Assembly (NCBI GenBank): GCA_027314685.1
Contig: DAHVAI010000161.1
Coordinates: 1-7,157, forward strand
Reading direction: 5' to 3'
Length of the DNA: 7,157 nucleotides
Source of the DNA: Nitrososphaerota archaeon
GTDB taxonomy: Archaea; Thermoproteota; Nitrososphaeria; Nitrososphaerales; CADDZS01
Under the pieces are notes generated by a model, which saw nothing but the letters and a program-made list of their open reading frames with translations, was not told the origin of the DNA and ran no database searches. This document shows, piece after piece, positions 1 through 5,907 of the stretch. Made by a program: the position numbers and the translations under genes. Each line of letters starts with the position of its first letter. Position 1 is the first letter of the stretch.

Positions 1-360
1 ACCATCTATCAGAACAGTGCAACCGCCACACTCCATTCTGTTGCAAGGTCTCTTTGTTCCAATCAAACCAAGAAAATCACGCAATACATTGTTCAGCATA
101 TCTCTAGGTTCCACGGCTACTTGGTAGTTCTCGCCGTTCACGTTCAGCGTGATGGTCTGAGCTGCGAACGGATCAGTAGTTGTAGAACTAGCTGATGTCT
201 TAGAAAGCAACTGTGGCGAGTCTACACTTAGGGCAACTCCAACTAGAGCTGCGCCACCAACGCCTGCCTTGATGAAAGTTCTTCTACTCAGCTTTGAGTT
301 ATTGACCTGATTTTTCAAGGAATCAATTTCGTTACGATCGTCATTTTGCGATTCACCCAT
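1..360 (-). CDS. [2Fe-2S] small subunit of a xanthine dehydrogenase/aldehyde oxidase-type enzyme, Tat-exported, 3' end cut by window edge
   Basis: The first 120 residues of a protein that continues past the window start. Residues 25-31 read SRRTFIK, a twin-arginine (Tat) signal, followed by a hydrophobic Gly/Ala-rich stretch to about residue 46, so the folded cofactor-bearing protein should be exported. From about residue 69 the plant-type ferredoxin domain begins (TITLNVNGE), and cysteines 106, 111 and 114 in PCNRMECGGCTVLIDG are three of the four cluster ligands. The glycine usual in C-x-x-G-x-C-G-x-C is Met109 here. In this family the small subunit carries electrons from a molybdopterin subunit through [2Fe-2S] clusters to an acceptor; the second cluster domain and the large subunit would lie beyond the window. 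The ATG at 360 follows a GAGGAG ribosome binding site. It is divergent from a cytochrome b-like gene that might be its electron acceptor (inference). The substrate cannot be told from this part. Confidence 0.9.
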   Translation of the reverse strand, partial: MGESQNDDRNEIDSLKNQVNNSKLSRRTFIKAGVGGAALVGVALSVDSPQLLSKTSASSTTTDPFAAQTITLNVNGENYQVAVEPRDMLNNVLRDFLGLIGTKRPCNRMECGGCTVLIDG

Positions 361-371
361 AAACGATCATT

Positions 372-377
372 CTCCTC
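372..377 (-). promoter_or_regulatory. Ribosome binding site of the [2Fe-2S] subunit gene
   Basis: On the minus strand GAGGAG stands 11 bases before the ATG at 360, somewhat far but purine-rich and complementary to the 16S 3' end. It supports the chosen start and implies a transcript with a leader, unlike the divergent gene. Confidence 0.5.
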
Positions 378-417
378 AACCAATTGGTATCCTTTAAGCG
401 TTTCCCGCGTTCATCGG

Positions 418-587
418 AAATCATAATTGTCAAGAATCGTTTCCGGAAATGCAAACAGTAAATTGCAAAAGCTGCTCAGATAATAGGACTGCAATTGTGA
501 TTGCTGCAATCTAGCTAATCGGCAGATTTTTTCTGCACCTTTTGCATAATTGGAACTTCAAGAGAGAGTAACCACAAATCATAATTG
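418..587. repeat. Three copies of CATAATTG in the divergent intergenic region
   Basis: CATAATTG occurs at 422-429, 545-552 and 580-587, all in the same orientation. The first and last copies extend to a shared 12-mer, AAATCATAATTG (418-429 and 576-587). One copy lies upstream of the leftward gene and two lie upstream of the rightward gene. They could be operator half-sites for a regulator of both genes, but the region is AT-rich and the repeats are short, so chance is possible. Nothing else, including any small reading frame, was recognised between 361 and 636. Confidence 0.35.
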
Positions 588-607
588 CAAACACTTCTGC
601 GAAACGC

Positions 608-616
608 ATTAATATT
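608..616 (+). promoter_or_regulatory. TATA-like box of the cytochrome b-like gene
   Basis: ATTAATATT is centred 25 bases before the ATG at 637 and is preceded by a purine-rich GCGAAACG that could act as a BRE. In archaea transcription starts about 25 bases after the TATA box, so this placement predicts a leaderless mRNA starting at the ATG. No Shine-Dalgarno sequence precedes the start, which fits. Confidence 0.45.
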
Positions 617-636
617 GTCAATCAGAGTGCCATGTC

Positions 637-1440
637 ATGCAAAGTTCTGCTTCATCATCTGTCCAGGTGTCCGTCCCGCCGGAATCCCAATCGAAGACGA
701 TGTTTAGGGCAAGAACCGCGATCTCTGGAGTATTTCTTCTCGTTCTAGGAATTTTTTATGTTGGGTTTATTGATCCGCTTGCGAGCGGAGCCGCTGTTGT
801 TGGCAACTACAGATATCCATTCTCATTTGAAGCTAACATTTACACGGTTTTCTTCGTTTTGTATGCTATCCACTTTTTCTATCGGCTAGCTCGTCCTGCT
901 AAAGCAACCTATGGTCAACCAACCCAGATTGGAGCTGATAGAATCCTCGGGATGGCGTTGAGAACCGCATTCCTAGTCGCTGTTGGTGGCTCTTATCTGA
1001 CAGGTACAATGGTATCCACGCCTGCGATATACGCGTTCGCAACTAGCCTAGCAGGAGGAGACATTGTGGGTTTTGCTCAAAATCTACATCTCACGTTTGC
1101 CTTAGCTCTTGTTGTTCTTGGTGTCGCCCTCGTAGCGTATGAAATTGTTCGCATTGCTCGACACAAGCAGACCACCCGCGAATTATTTTTCGGTGCCAGG
1201 TACCCCTGGATAAAAGTGCTTTACTGGGCGATATTCATAGGAGTAATCATACAGGGAACTCTTGGAATCTTGCTTGCCGGAACTGTTAGTCCAATCGGTC
1301 CTTTTGCAATAATCGGACCTAACGCATATGGAGTAGAGAGTCTGGTCAGGCACATTCACGGACCTTTCGCCGCAGTTTTGATTTCAATCTTTTACGGACA
1401 CCTATACATGCGAATAAGGCCAGAATTCCATCTTCGCTAG
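637..1440 (+). CDS. Cytochrome b-like integral membrane protein (formate dehydrogenase gamma / cytochrome b561-like)
   Basis: A 267-residue protein with about six hydrophobic helices, near residues 27-45, 68-86, 107-125, 149-173, 195-215 and 238-258, and a polar Ser-rich N-terminus. Histidines fall in or near helices at 79, 151, 239, 241 and 255. In the last helix H241 and H255 are 14 residues apart, the spacing of the two haem ligands in the last helix of the formate dehydrogenase gamma subunit FdnI (recalled, not aligned). The ending GHLYMRIRPEF also resembles that family. The likely role is a di-haem b membrane subunit exchanging electrons between an exported oxidoreductase and the quinone pool. 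The divergent Tat-exported [2Fe-2S] subunit is a natural candidate partner, but no sequence evidence links them directly. The start at 637 is favoured by the TATA-like box; ATG at 700 (Met22) is an alternative just before helix one. It could also be an unassigned membrane protein. Confidence 0.7.
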   Translation: MQSSASSSVQVSVPPESQSKTMFRARTAISGVFLLVLGIFYVGFIDPLASGAAVVGNYRYPFSFEANIYTVFFVLYAIHFFYRLARPAKATYGQPTQIGADRILGMALRTAFLVAVGGSYLTGTMVSTPAIYAFATSLAGGDIVGFAQNLHLTFALALVVLGVALVAYEIVRIARHKQTTRELFFGARYPWIKVLYWAIFIGVIIQGTLGILLAGTVSPIGPFAIIGPNAYGVESLVRHIHGPFAAVLISIFYGHLYMRIRPEFHLR

Positions 1441-1453
1441 GATACTCAAACCC

Positions 1454-1469
1454 AATTCGGCCGCGAATT
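1454..1469. repeat. Small inverted repeat after the cytochrome gene
   Basis: AATTCG and CGAATT (1454-1459 and 1464-1469) flank a four-base loop, 13 bases after the cytochrome stop codon. It has no T-tract and is too weak to be called a terminator. The rest of 1441-1552 shows nothing recognisable. Confidence 0.25.
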
Positions 1470-1552
1470 AAAGCCGTCAGATCTAGGGCAAAGATGCTTC
1501 ATCGGCACGAACATTGAATACTAGTCGGAAAAATCATACGAGAACGTGAGCA

Positions 1553-1978
1553 TCAGCGCTTGCCCAAGACGGCGACTTCAATCATATCTTTGAACTCTTT
1601 TCTTGTGGAATCTGAAACTCTTCTGTAAAGGCTCTTTGAATAGAATTCTTTTCCGCCTGCGTGTATGATTCTTTTTTCTATGAAAAACTCGTTCTCAGAT
1701 ATCGAGCTGAGTATTTCGAGTATCTCGTGTTTGTTGGTGCTGCTCCAGAGGATGGTATTACCGTTGTCTTCTCTGATTGTTAGATTTGCGACCGGGAATG
1801 TCAACTGGTAAACTCCTTTTGCATTCTCAATGTTCAACGAGTACGAGAACTCCTTCATGAATGTCTTGGCATCCATTTCAGATTCAGTATCGTAATTTAT
1901 TCCAATGACTAGGACTTTGGACGAGTTGAAACCAACTGACACAGTCGGAGTGCTTTGCGTGCTGAAGCTCATTCGCAT
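1553..1978 (-). CDS. Hypothetical protein, 141 residues
   Basis: I do not recognise a family. The protein is soluble in appearance, with no signal peptide or membrane helix, mixed charge, and segments likely to alternate beta strands (residues 20-28 KVLVIGINY, 56-69) with helices (34-49, 82-95, 122-136). Composition and length look like a real protein and no longer frame competes on the other strand. The ATG at 1978 is followed two codons later by another ATG (1972); a TGA lies 11 codons upstream with no other start between, so the N-terminus is settled to within two residues. Upstream GTAAAGGG is a weak ribosome binding site at best. It converges on the cytochrome gene with 112 bases between the stops. 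No function can be given. Confidence 0.6.
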   Translation of the reverse strand: MRMSFSTQSTPTVSVGFNSSKVLVIGINYDTESEMDAKTFMKEFSYSLNIENAKGVYQLTFPVANLTIREDNGNTILWSSTNKHEILEILSSISENEFFIEKRIIHAGGKEFYSKSLYRRVSDSTRKEFKDMIEVAVLGKR

Positions 1979-2451
1979 CTTACGACTTCGCCCTTTACCG
2001 ATGTCGAATCACTGATTCGGAGTGTGTGTTCCTCAACTCAGTCTCAGTTCCTACGTCGATATACTTCAGCTCGGCAATGCTCATATCGACTATCCCGAAT
2101 GCATTCGGGATTGAAGCTTCGCAAAATCAACTCATAAGGCGAATCTTTGTTTGCTAACCCACCGAAATTGACTCACCTATGTGTTTGACAGTAATCACTC
2201 TGGAATTTCACAAAATGCCGCGCTATTCTCACAAGAGAAAAGCTGCGCACATCTAGACGCTTAATCACAAATATCTAATTCTCTCGTGCCTCTCAGGTGC
2301 TTCCTCTGCGGCGTTTTTGGCCGATTACCTCGCGGCAGCCATACCATGCACCCTAATCATTCTCTGCAGTGGTCCAGGGCACCTCCAGAAATAGCTCAAG
2401 AATTAGGATTTGGAACGATTCTGTCAAAGTTTTCTTGCACGAGTGGTTTCG
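1979..2451. other. Gene-free stretch of 473 bases
   Basis: No coding frame here looks protein-like; the short open frames give compositions unlike real proteins. It contains the promoter side of the 141-residue gene, the 20-base palindrome at 2092-2111, and otherwise nothing recognisable. Confidence 0.5.
2092..2111. repeat. Perfect 20-base palindrome
   Basis: ATCCCGAATG is followed directly by its reverse complement CATTCGGGAT with no loop. A loopless palindrome suits a dimeric protein's binding site better than an RNA hairpin. It lies 114 bases upstream of the start of the 141-residue minus-strand gene and could be an operator for it, but no other copy is present in the window. Confidence 0.45.
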
Positions 2452-2843
2452 ATGACATTCAAACCTACAAGACTCTTTCACGAATTTGAAAGTCTGTTTC
2501 CAACTCTTGGAGTTGTAGCGATATTACTAACGATATCGTTGGTACTGGAGGGTCATTACACCGACATTGAAATCGATCGAATCTCATGTCATCCATCTCT
2601 TGGCAACGCTGGCGATAACATATCAATAGATGTACAAACATTGCGTCCCTCTGTGTTGGTGATATCTCAGAAAAGGGTGACTGGAGGACAAACGTGTTCG
2701 GATCCACTTTGCTTTCATCCGTCTCTAGATGGGTGAACCATCAGTTCCTGGTTCCAGGACTAATCAAAGAGTACGTGACTACTGTCGGAATTTTCTTAAC
2801 TTATCTAGTTGCAGTTCTGGATACTTGTCGATTGATAGTATAA
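2452..2843 (+). pseudogene. Possible frameshifted gene for a small membrane-anchored protein
   Basis: From ATG 2452 a frame runs to a stop at 2734-2736 and begins convincingly: residues 1-19 polar, then a membrane helix (GVVAILLTISLVLEG), then a polar segment with NAGDNISIDVQTLRPSVLVI. After about base 2670 that frame becomes cysteine- and proline-rich and unconvincing. A different frame, reading from about 2675 to TAA 2841-2843, then looks protein-like (GDWRTNVFGSTLLSS, then HQFLVPGLIKEY, then a hydrophobic segment GIFLTYLVAVLD). A single indel near 2665-2680 would join the two into one protein of about 130 residues with two membrane segments. I recognise no family. It may equally be two chance frames. 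Confidence 0.3.
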
Positions 2844-3054
2844 AGCAGATGCATCGCATCAACCGAAGATTGCCCAGAACCATCAGGGGAAACGAAGGGT
2901 CAAGAATTTGTGCGAGCAAGGATTCGACCTGAAGGAAAATGACACCATGCTCGTATTGGGAAACCGAGCAATCTTGGACTCCTAGAAGAAAAAACGAAAG
3001 TTACCTGATCTTGTAGATCGCGAAATCAAGTGCGAAGGGATGAAAAGTATCTTG
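2844..3054 (+). other. Non-coding or decayed stretch with a faint MoeA-like fragment
   Basis: No intact gene. One frame, 2844-2993, reads SRCIAST, then GQEFVRARIRPEGK, a TGA at 2940-2942, then ARIGKPSNLGLLEE. This resembles the start of the C-terminal domain of molybdopterin molybdotransferase MoeA (which typically has GR-x-EFVRVRL followed by a short Gly/Ser-containing segment), but it is short and broken by stops. I treat it as a weak hint only. Confidence 0.2.
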
Positions 3055-3136
3055 GCGACGGAATTGCGCGGTACGTTCCGAAAACTGGGAAGTGCAGCGA
3101 ATTTGAACTGAAAGCGGAACCCCGCGCAATTCTCGC
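3055..3136. other. Long near-perfect stem-loop, possible structured RNA or palindromic element
   Basis: Three consecutive blocks pair across 82 bases: 3055-3058 with 3133-3136, 3061-3071 (GAATTGCGCGG) with 3122-3132, and 3075-3080 (GTTCCG) with 3115-3120, giving 21 Watson-Crick pairs interrupted only by a two-base bulge and a three-against-one internal loop. The terminal loop is 34 bases (3081-3114). The pairing is too long for chance in a sequence of this length. It ends 55 bases before the DUF5752-like gene, so it lies upstream of that gene's apparent TATA box and probably outside its transcript. It could be a small RNA, a palindromic mobile element or part of a decayed gene. The loop contains GGGAAGTGCAGC, which only faintly recalls the SRP RNA loop. 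Confidence 0.5.
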
Positions 3137-3156
3137 GGCCGAATATCGTCTCCGTG

Positions 3157-3163
3157 TTTAATA
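3157..3163 (+). promoter_or_regulatory. TATA-like box of the DUF5752-like gene
   Basis: TTTAATA is centred 32 bases before GTG 3192 and 25 bases before an out-of-frame ATG at 3185. It is followed by a purine-rich AGGAAGAGAAGA that may also act as a ribosome binding site if the transcript starts earlier. Confidence 0.35.
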
Positions 3164-3191
3164 GGAAGAGAAGATTTACCTTTGATGGCGA

Positions 3192-3524
3192 GTGAAGAGC
3201 GTGACGCGAAGTGTGGATGCGTTCTATTTCAAGAGCTATGGAAGAACAATCGGTACTGCACGCGACGTAAAAGAGCTTAACACAGAAATTGCAAGACTCG
3301 TTGAAGTGGATTCAGCTGCTGTGGCATATCACCTTAGTCAAGGCCATATTGTCCAGTGGCTGGAGTATGCTGGCGAGAAGGGGCTAGCCGAACTGCTGAG
3401 GAATGTCCAAGACATCGAACAGGCCAGAAGCAGAGTCGAGAATTATTTGAAAGAAAATAAATCAAGAAATGCAGCAAAAGGACACAAGACTAGATCGCAC
3501 AGATCTCATGAAAGAAAGCGTTGA
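3192..3524 (+). CDS. DUF5752-like protein of unknown function
   Basis: A 110-residue soluble protein. Residues 10-67 follow the pattern I associate with DUF5752, mostly archaeal: an aromatic start (AFYFKSYGRTIGTA), a helix (VKELNTEIARLVEVD), then AVAYHLSQGHIVQWLEYAG, a helix-loop-helix with conserved His and Trp, and GLAELL. The molecular function of this family is unknown to me; the match is from memory of the pattern. The C-terminal 20 residues are very basic (KGHKTRSHRSHERKR), suggesting nucleic-acid or acidic-partner contact, which is inference. The start is unsettled: a TGA lies three codons before GTG 3192, and GTG 3201 or 3213 also fit. ATG 3185 would suit the TATA box better but is in another frame, ending after about 30 codons, so a frameshift near the start is possible. 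Confidence 0.6.
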   Translation: MKSVTRSVDAFYFKSYGRTIGTARDVKELNTEIARLVEVDSAAVAYHLSQGHIVQWLEYAGEKGLAELLRNVQDIEQARSRVENYLKENKSRNAAKGHKTRSHRSHERKR

Positions 3525-3783
3525 AACTCATACTTCAAGCAAGGCGGCTTTGGATGGGTACCACTCTTTAGCTTGTGGATAGAGAGTTACCGGACATAGT
3601 CAGCTAACTGTTTTTCTCCGAGATAAAATCGTTAGCATTAGCTGCCTCTTTGCCCCACCAGGGGCGAGGAAATTTTTAGTGATGACTGGACGCTAAAGAC
3701 GTTCCTCACAGTAATGTAACTCGTAGATGACTCAAGATGAACAACCTTAACTAGATTGAATGCGTTCTTGAGTGTGAAGAAAT
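3525..3783. other. Intergenic region between two small plus-strand genes
   Basis: No coding frame recognised. It contains a T-run at 3611-3615, a GC-rich hairpin with a T-tract (3645-3677), and the upstream region of the 128-residue gene, where AACCTTAACTA (3743-3753) is only a weak TATA candidate. Confidence 0.4.
3645..3677 (+). terminator. Terminator-like hairpin with T-tract
   Basis: CCTC, three T, GCCCC, loop ACCA, GGGGC, GAGG forms a nine-pair stem (3645-3669) with one three-base bulge, followed by AAATTTTT. It looks like an intrinsic terminator, about 120 bases after the DUF5752-like stop codon. Archaea usually terminate on T-runs alone, so the hairpin may have another role, for example as the end of a small RNA. 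Confidence 0.4.
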
Positions 3784-4170
3784 ATGGTTTTCGAGAAGAT
3801 TATGCGATTTCAAGGCAAGAGCAAGGATCTCGGTCAGCTGTCGCAGCAAATAGTGCAACAGCTGCAAATTGAGGGGTACAAGGTGCAAACAAAAGCGGCT
3901 CCACTGGGAAACATAATCCAAGCGCAAAAAGCAGGAATCTTACGCGACGTCATTGCCGCTGACAGGGCATTCACGATACTAATTTCGGGTCAGCCTGACG
4001 ACTTTACAATTCACATCGGAATCGGCAAGTGGATTCAAAATCTTGCTGTGACGGCTGTGGAATTATTGTTACTCTCAACATTGTTTTTGGCAGTGGATGT
4101 TCCAGAGATGCTCTGGACGACTCACGTCGAGAGCGGTCTCGCCAAAGAGATAACAAAGATAGTCGGCTGA
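3784..4170 (+). CDS. Conserved protein of unknown function with hydrophobic C-terminal segment
   Basis: A 128-residue protein. Residues 14-37 form a likely amphipathic helix then GYKVQ. Residues 38-83 look like a small beta-rich domain: GNIIQAQKAGILRDVIAADR, FTILISGQPDDFTIHIGIGKW. Residues 88-104 are hydrophobic (AVTAVELLLLSTLFLAV) and probably a membrane helix, followed by a short tail. The layout (helix, GY-x-V, VIQA-x-K, a strand pair ending in IGxGKW, then a hydrophobic segment) resembles a widespread group of uncharacterised proteins I recall from bacteria and archaea that lack an assigned role. The ATG at 3784 is the natural start; no clear ribosome binding site precedes it. It stands alone between an intergenic region and a pseudogene on the other strand. 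Confidence 0.65.
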   Translation: MVFEKIMRFQGKSKDLGQLSQQIVQQLQIEGYKVQTKAAPLGNIIQAQKAGILRDVIAADRAFTILISGQPDDFTIHIGIGKWIQNLAVTAVELLLLSTLFLAVDVPEMLWTTHVESGLAKEITKIVG

Positions 4171-4274
4171 TAGTAACTAGCGAAGTACAATCCACGCATG
4201 CTGTGGGAATGTTCACCGCAAGCCCAGAAAGCTTCAGGATGACATCCCGCGACATCCATTCATCTCCGTCTTGC

Positions 4275-4825
4275 CTATTCCTCCGTTGGCTTGACTGGTA
4301 TGATCTTCGATTTTTCCGTCAGGTTGTTTCGTTCGTCCAGTATCAGCGACACAGCGTTCCCCTCTGGTACGATGATCTTCGTGTTGTTTTGTAGTGATAC
4401 TTGTATCGTTTCAAGCTCCTTGAATGTGATAGCACTGTCCTTGAAGTATGTTGTGATTGCTTCATTTCGTAGTTTGGTGACATCTGCATCGCCTTCGGCA
4501 ATCGCTTTTGTTGCCTGCTCCCCGAGAGCTCGTCTGGCTTAATCTTGTAGAAAATCACGGTGTTTGTTTTCATGAACACCTAGTCCTTGGTTATGATGTC
4601 CTGGGGTTCTATCGGCGACGTTCTTTCTGTGATGTTAAATCTAATGATTCGATCTACGAAAGGAATGAGGCATGTGATTCCCTGATCCACGAATCTATGG
4701 TACTTTCCGAATCTTTCAATCAATCCTCTCTCAGTGGGACGTACTATCTTGAAGGAGACGGTATTAGCTCAGAGTACTATTATGATTGGAATGGCAACTT
4801 CGACTATAAGTAAATAGTTTATCAC
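4275..4825 (-). pseudogene. Stomatin-like SPFH/band 7 pseudogene with internal deletion
   Basis: Read on the minus strand from GTG 4825: a hydrophobic N-terminus (NYLLIVEVAIPIIIV), a TGA (4769-4771), then classic SPFH sequence: FKIVRPTERGLIERFGKYHR, PFVDRIIRFNITERT, EPQDIITKD. A TAG (4580-4582) replaces the Asn normally after TKD, then FMKTNTVIFYKIKPDE. At about 4521-4530 the sequence jumps, with a change of frame, to the C-terminal end of the same family: EQATKAIAEGDADVTKLRNE, TYFKDSAITFKELETIQVSL, NNTKIIVPEGNAVSL, ending at TAG 4275-4277. Roughly 150 residues are missing between (the rest of the SPFH domain and most of the coiled coil), judged from the usual length of about 270-350 residues. 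Intact members are membrane-anchored oligomeric scaffold proteins, often beside an NfeD-like gene; none was recognised here. The copy cannot make a working protein. Confidence 0.88.
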
Positions 4826-5051
4826 GTCACAATCTGCCAGTTGGTAGGCTAATAGGTAATGCAGGAGTGTAACCTAACTTTTTTCCGTGCGAAGGAAGCG
4901 AAATAGGGGCTAATCGCAGGAATAGTGTGAGAATACAAACTCCTTGAATTTCTTGATATCGACTGATCTGGACGTGAGTGATATCGTCAGACTTGGTTTT
5001 AAGGAAACTGAAAAGGGATCCGACTAGAAGAATTACGATGAACAACCTAAT
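4826..5051. other. No recognisable gene between two gene remnants
   Basis: One minus-strand frame is open through this stretch with a hydrophobic start (FIVILLVGSLFSFL), but the remainder is low-similarity sequence and lacks an ATG. An NfeD-like partner of the SPFH gene was looked for here and not found. Confidence 0.35.
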
Positions 5052-5207
5052 TTACGATTCTACGCTGTCGATCAGATAGACTGTGTCGTCGTAATAGACT
5101 GATATCGGTCCTAAACTAAACACAAATGTGCCGTCGAAGGCTAGTGCCTCCGGTCCCGCTGTTCCAACAGGCACAGCAAGCTTGGGAATGTTGCATCCTC
5201 CGAACAT
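5052..5207 (-). pseudogene. Short beta-propeller-like fragment
   Basis: An open frame of 51 residues from ATG 5207 to TAA 5052-5054. Its first half, KLAVPVGTAGPEALAFDGTF, resembles one blade start of YVTN/NHL-type beta-propeller repeats (VGT-x-PEALAFDGT). The second half (GPISVYYDDTVYLIDSVES) does not continue the repeat, so the fragment may join distant parts of a once longer gene, as in the neighbouring SPFH pseudogene. An in-frame TAA stands 12 codons upstream of the ATG. It may alternatively be a small independent protein. No function assigned. Confidence 0.3.
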
Positions 5208-5267
5208 GCAATTACATTTTCGATAGTTTTAATTGGTTCTAGAGCTCCCCTCAAAGATCGATGTTTC

Positions 5268-5723
5268 ATGTCCCAAGCTAAGATAGATTTGTCCAACCTG
5301 ATGCAGACATTGGATGATGCATGGAACGCAGGGCCAAATAGCTCGCTGTGGGAGACGTTCAAAAAGCGACATACCGAAGACGTAGCAGTGTATTGGCCAG
5401 GGCAAGCTGATCCAACAAGAGGAAGACATAACCATGACCTGGAAGCTATCGAATTCTTCAAAACTTTCCCGGATAATCACCTGATGAACAGACCATACAA
5501 GATATTCTTTGCGCAAGGGAATCACACCTGCTCTGTCGCGGATTTCTCTGGTATGATGAAAGGCCCAATGAAAATGCCTGATGGGAAAATGATTCCGCCC
5601 ACTAACAAAAGCTTTCATGTGGAGTTTTGCACAATCGCTACCTGGAACGACAATGGAGAAATCACGGAAGAGCGATTATTCTATGATCAAGTTGGACTAA
5701 TGAAGCAAATCGGATTGATGTAA
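5268..5723 (+). CDS. SnoaL-like / ester cyclase family protein
   Basis: A 151-residue protein of the NTF2-like alpha/beta-barrel superfamily, SnoaL-like branch. In order: an N-terminal helical part (residues 5-36), FKKRHTEDVAVYWPGQ, where a first strand lies, GRHNHDLEAIEFFKTFPDNH (52-71) with the family's helix and FP-x-x-H, strands with KIFFAQGNHTCSVADFSGMM (78-97), PTNKSFHVEFCTIATWNDNG (111-130), and the closing GEITEERLFYDQVGLMKQIG. The Asp140 in LFYD matches the place of the acid residue that polyketide cyclases of this family use; many members are not cyclases and bind other small hydrophobic ligands, so the reaction is unknown. Length is normal. ATG 5268 is chosen because ATG 5261 is out of frame and stops at once. 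No ribosome binding site is visible; TTTTAATT (5227-5234) is a possible TATA box. It stands alone, converging on the CDGSH gene. Confidence 0.85.
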   Translation: MSQAKIDLSNLMQTLDDAWNAGPNSSLWETFKKRHTEDVAVYWPGQADPTRGRHNHDLEAIEFFKTFPDNHLMNRPYKIFFAQGNHTCSVADFSGMMKGPMKMPDGKMIPPTNKSFHVEFCTIATWNDNGEITEERLFYDQVGLMKQIGLM

Positions 5724-5907
5724 ATTTAGGGTGTCCAATCTTGTCTCCATAATTCAAATGATTTGTGCTCGGGTCAAAGTTCACGGTAAGTTTTACCAAT
5801 CTTAGACCCAAGATTCCTGAGCAAAAGTTGGCGTTGCGCTGTGGATCGTTTGCTATTGTTGTTACGTGGTGGACTCTATTTCTTCAGCACCTTTTGATTC
5901 CAATTTT
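5724..5907. other. Convergent intergenic region
   Basis: Separates the SnoaL-like gene from the end of the CDGSH frame. No hairpin or conserved coding frame was seen; there are only T-rich runs (for example 5904-5909). Confidence 0.4.

Noticed and set aside
1955..2137. Plus-strand open frame overlapping the start of the 141-residue gene
   Set aside because: Composition is rich in Ser and Arg without structure; it is the antisense of a better gene and its promoter region.
2286..2489. Plus-strand 67-residue frame starting with GTG
   Set aside because: Cys/Pro/His-rich composition, no ribosome binding site or homology that I recognise, and it overlaps a more protein-like frame.
2465..2707. Minus-strand 80-residue frame
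   Set aside because: Antisense to the more convincing plus-strand frame with a membrane helix.
3081..3114. SRP RNA-like loop in the long hairpin
   Set aside because: GGGAAGTGCAGC only loosely matches the conserved GGAAG-x-AGCAGC, the flanking pairing does not fit helix 8, and the element is far shorter than archaeal SRP RNA.
4029..4813. Three plus-strand frames (4029-4394, 4291-4542, 4508-4813)
   Set aside because: They are antisense to the SPFH pseudogene, or overlap the end of the 128-residue gene in another frame; no features of real proteins.
4826..5045. NfeD-like partner gene upstream of the SPFH pseudogene
   Set aside because: Only a hydrophobic stretch and a vague Gly-containing segment are seen; no OB-fold pattern could be followed.
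5141..5618. Two minus-strand frames over the SnoaL-like gene
   Set aside because: Antisense shadows of a well-recognised gene.
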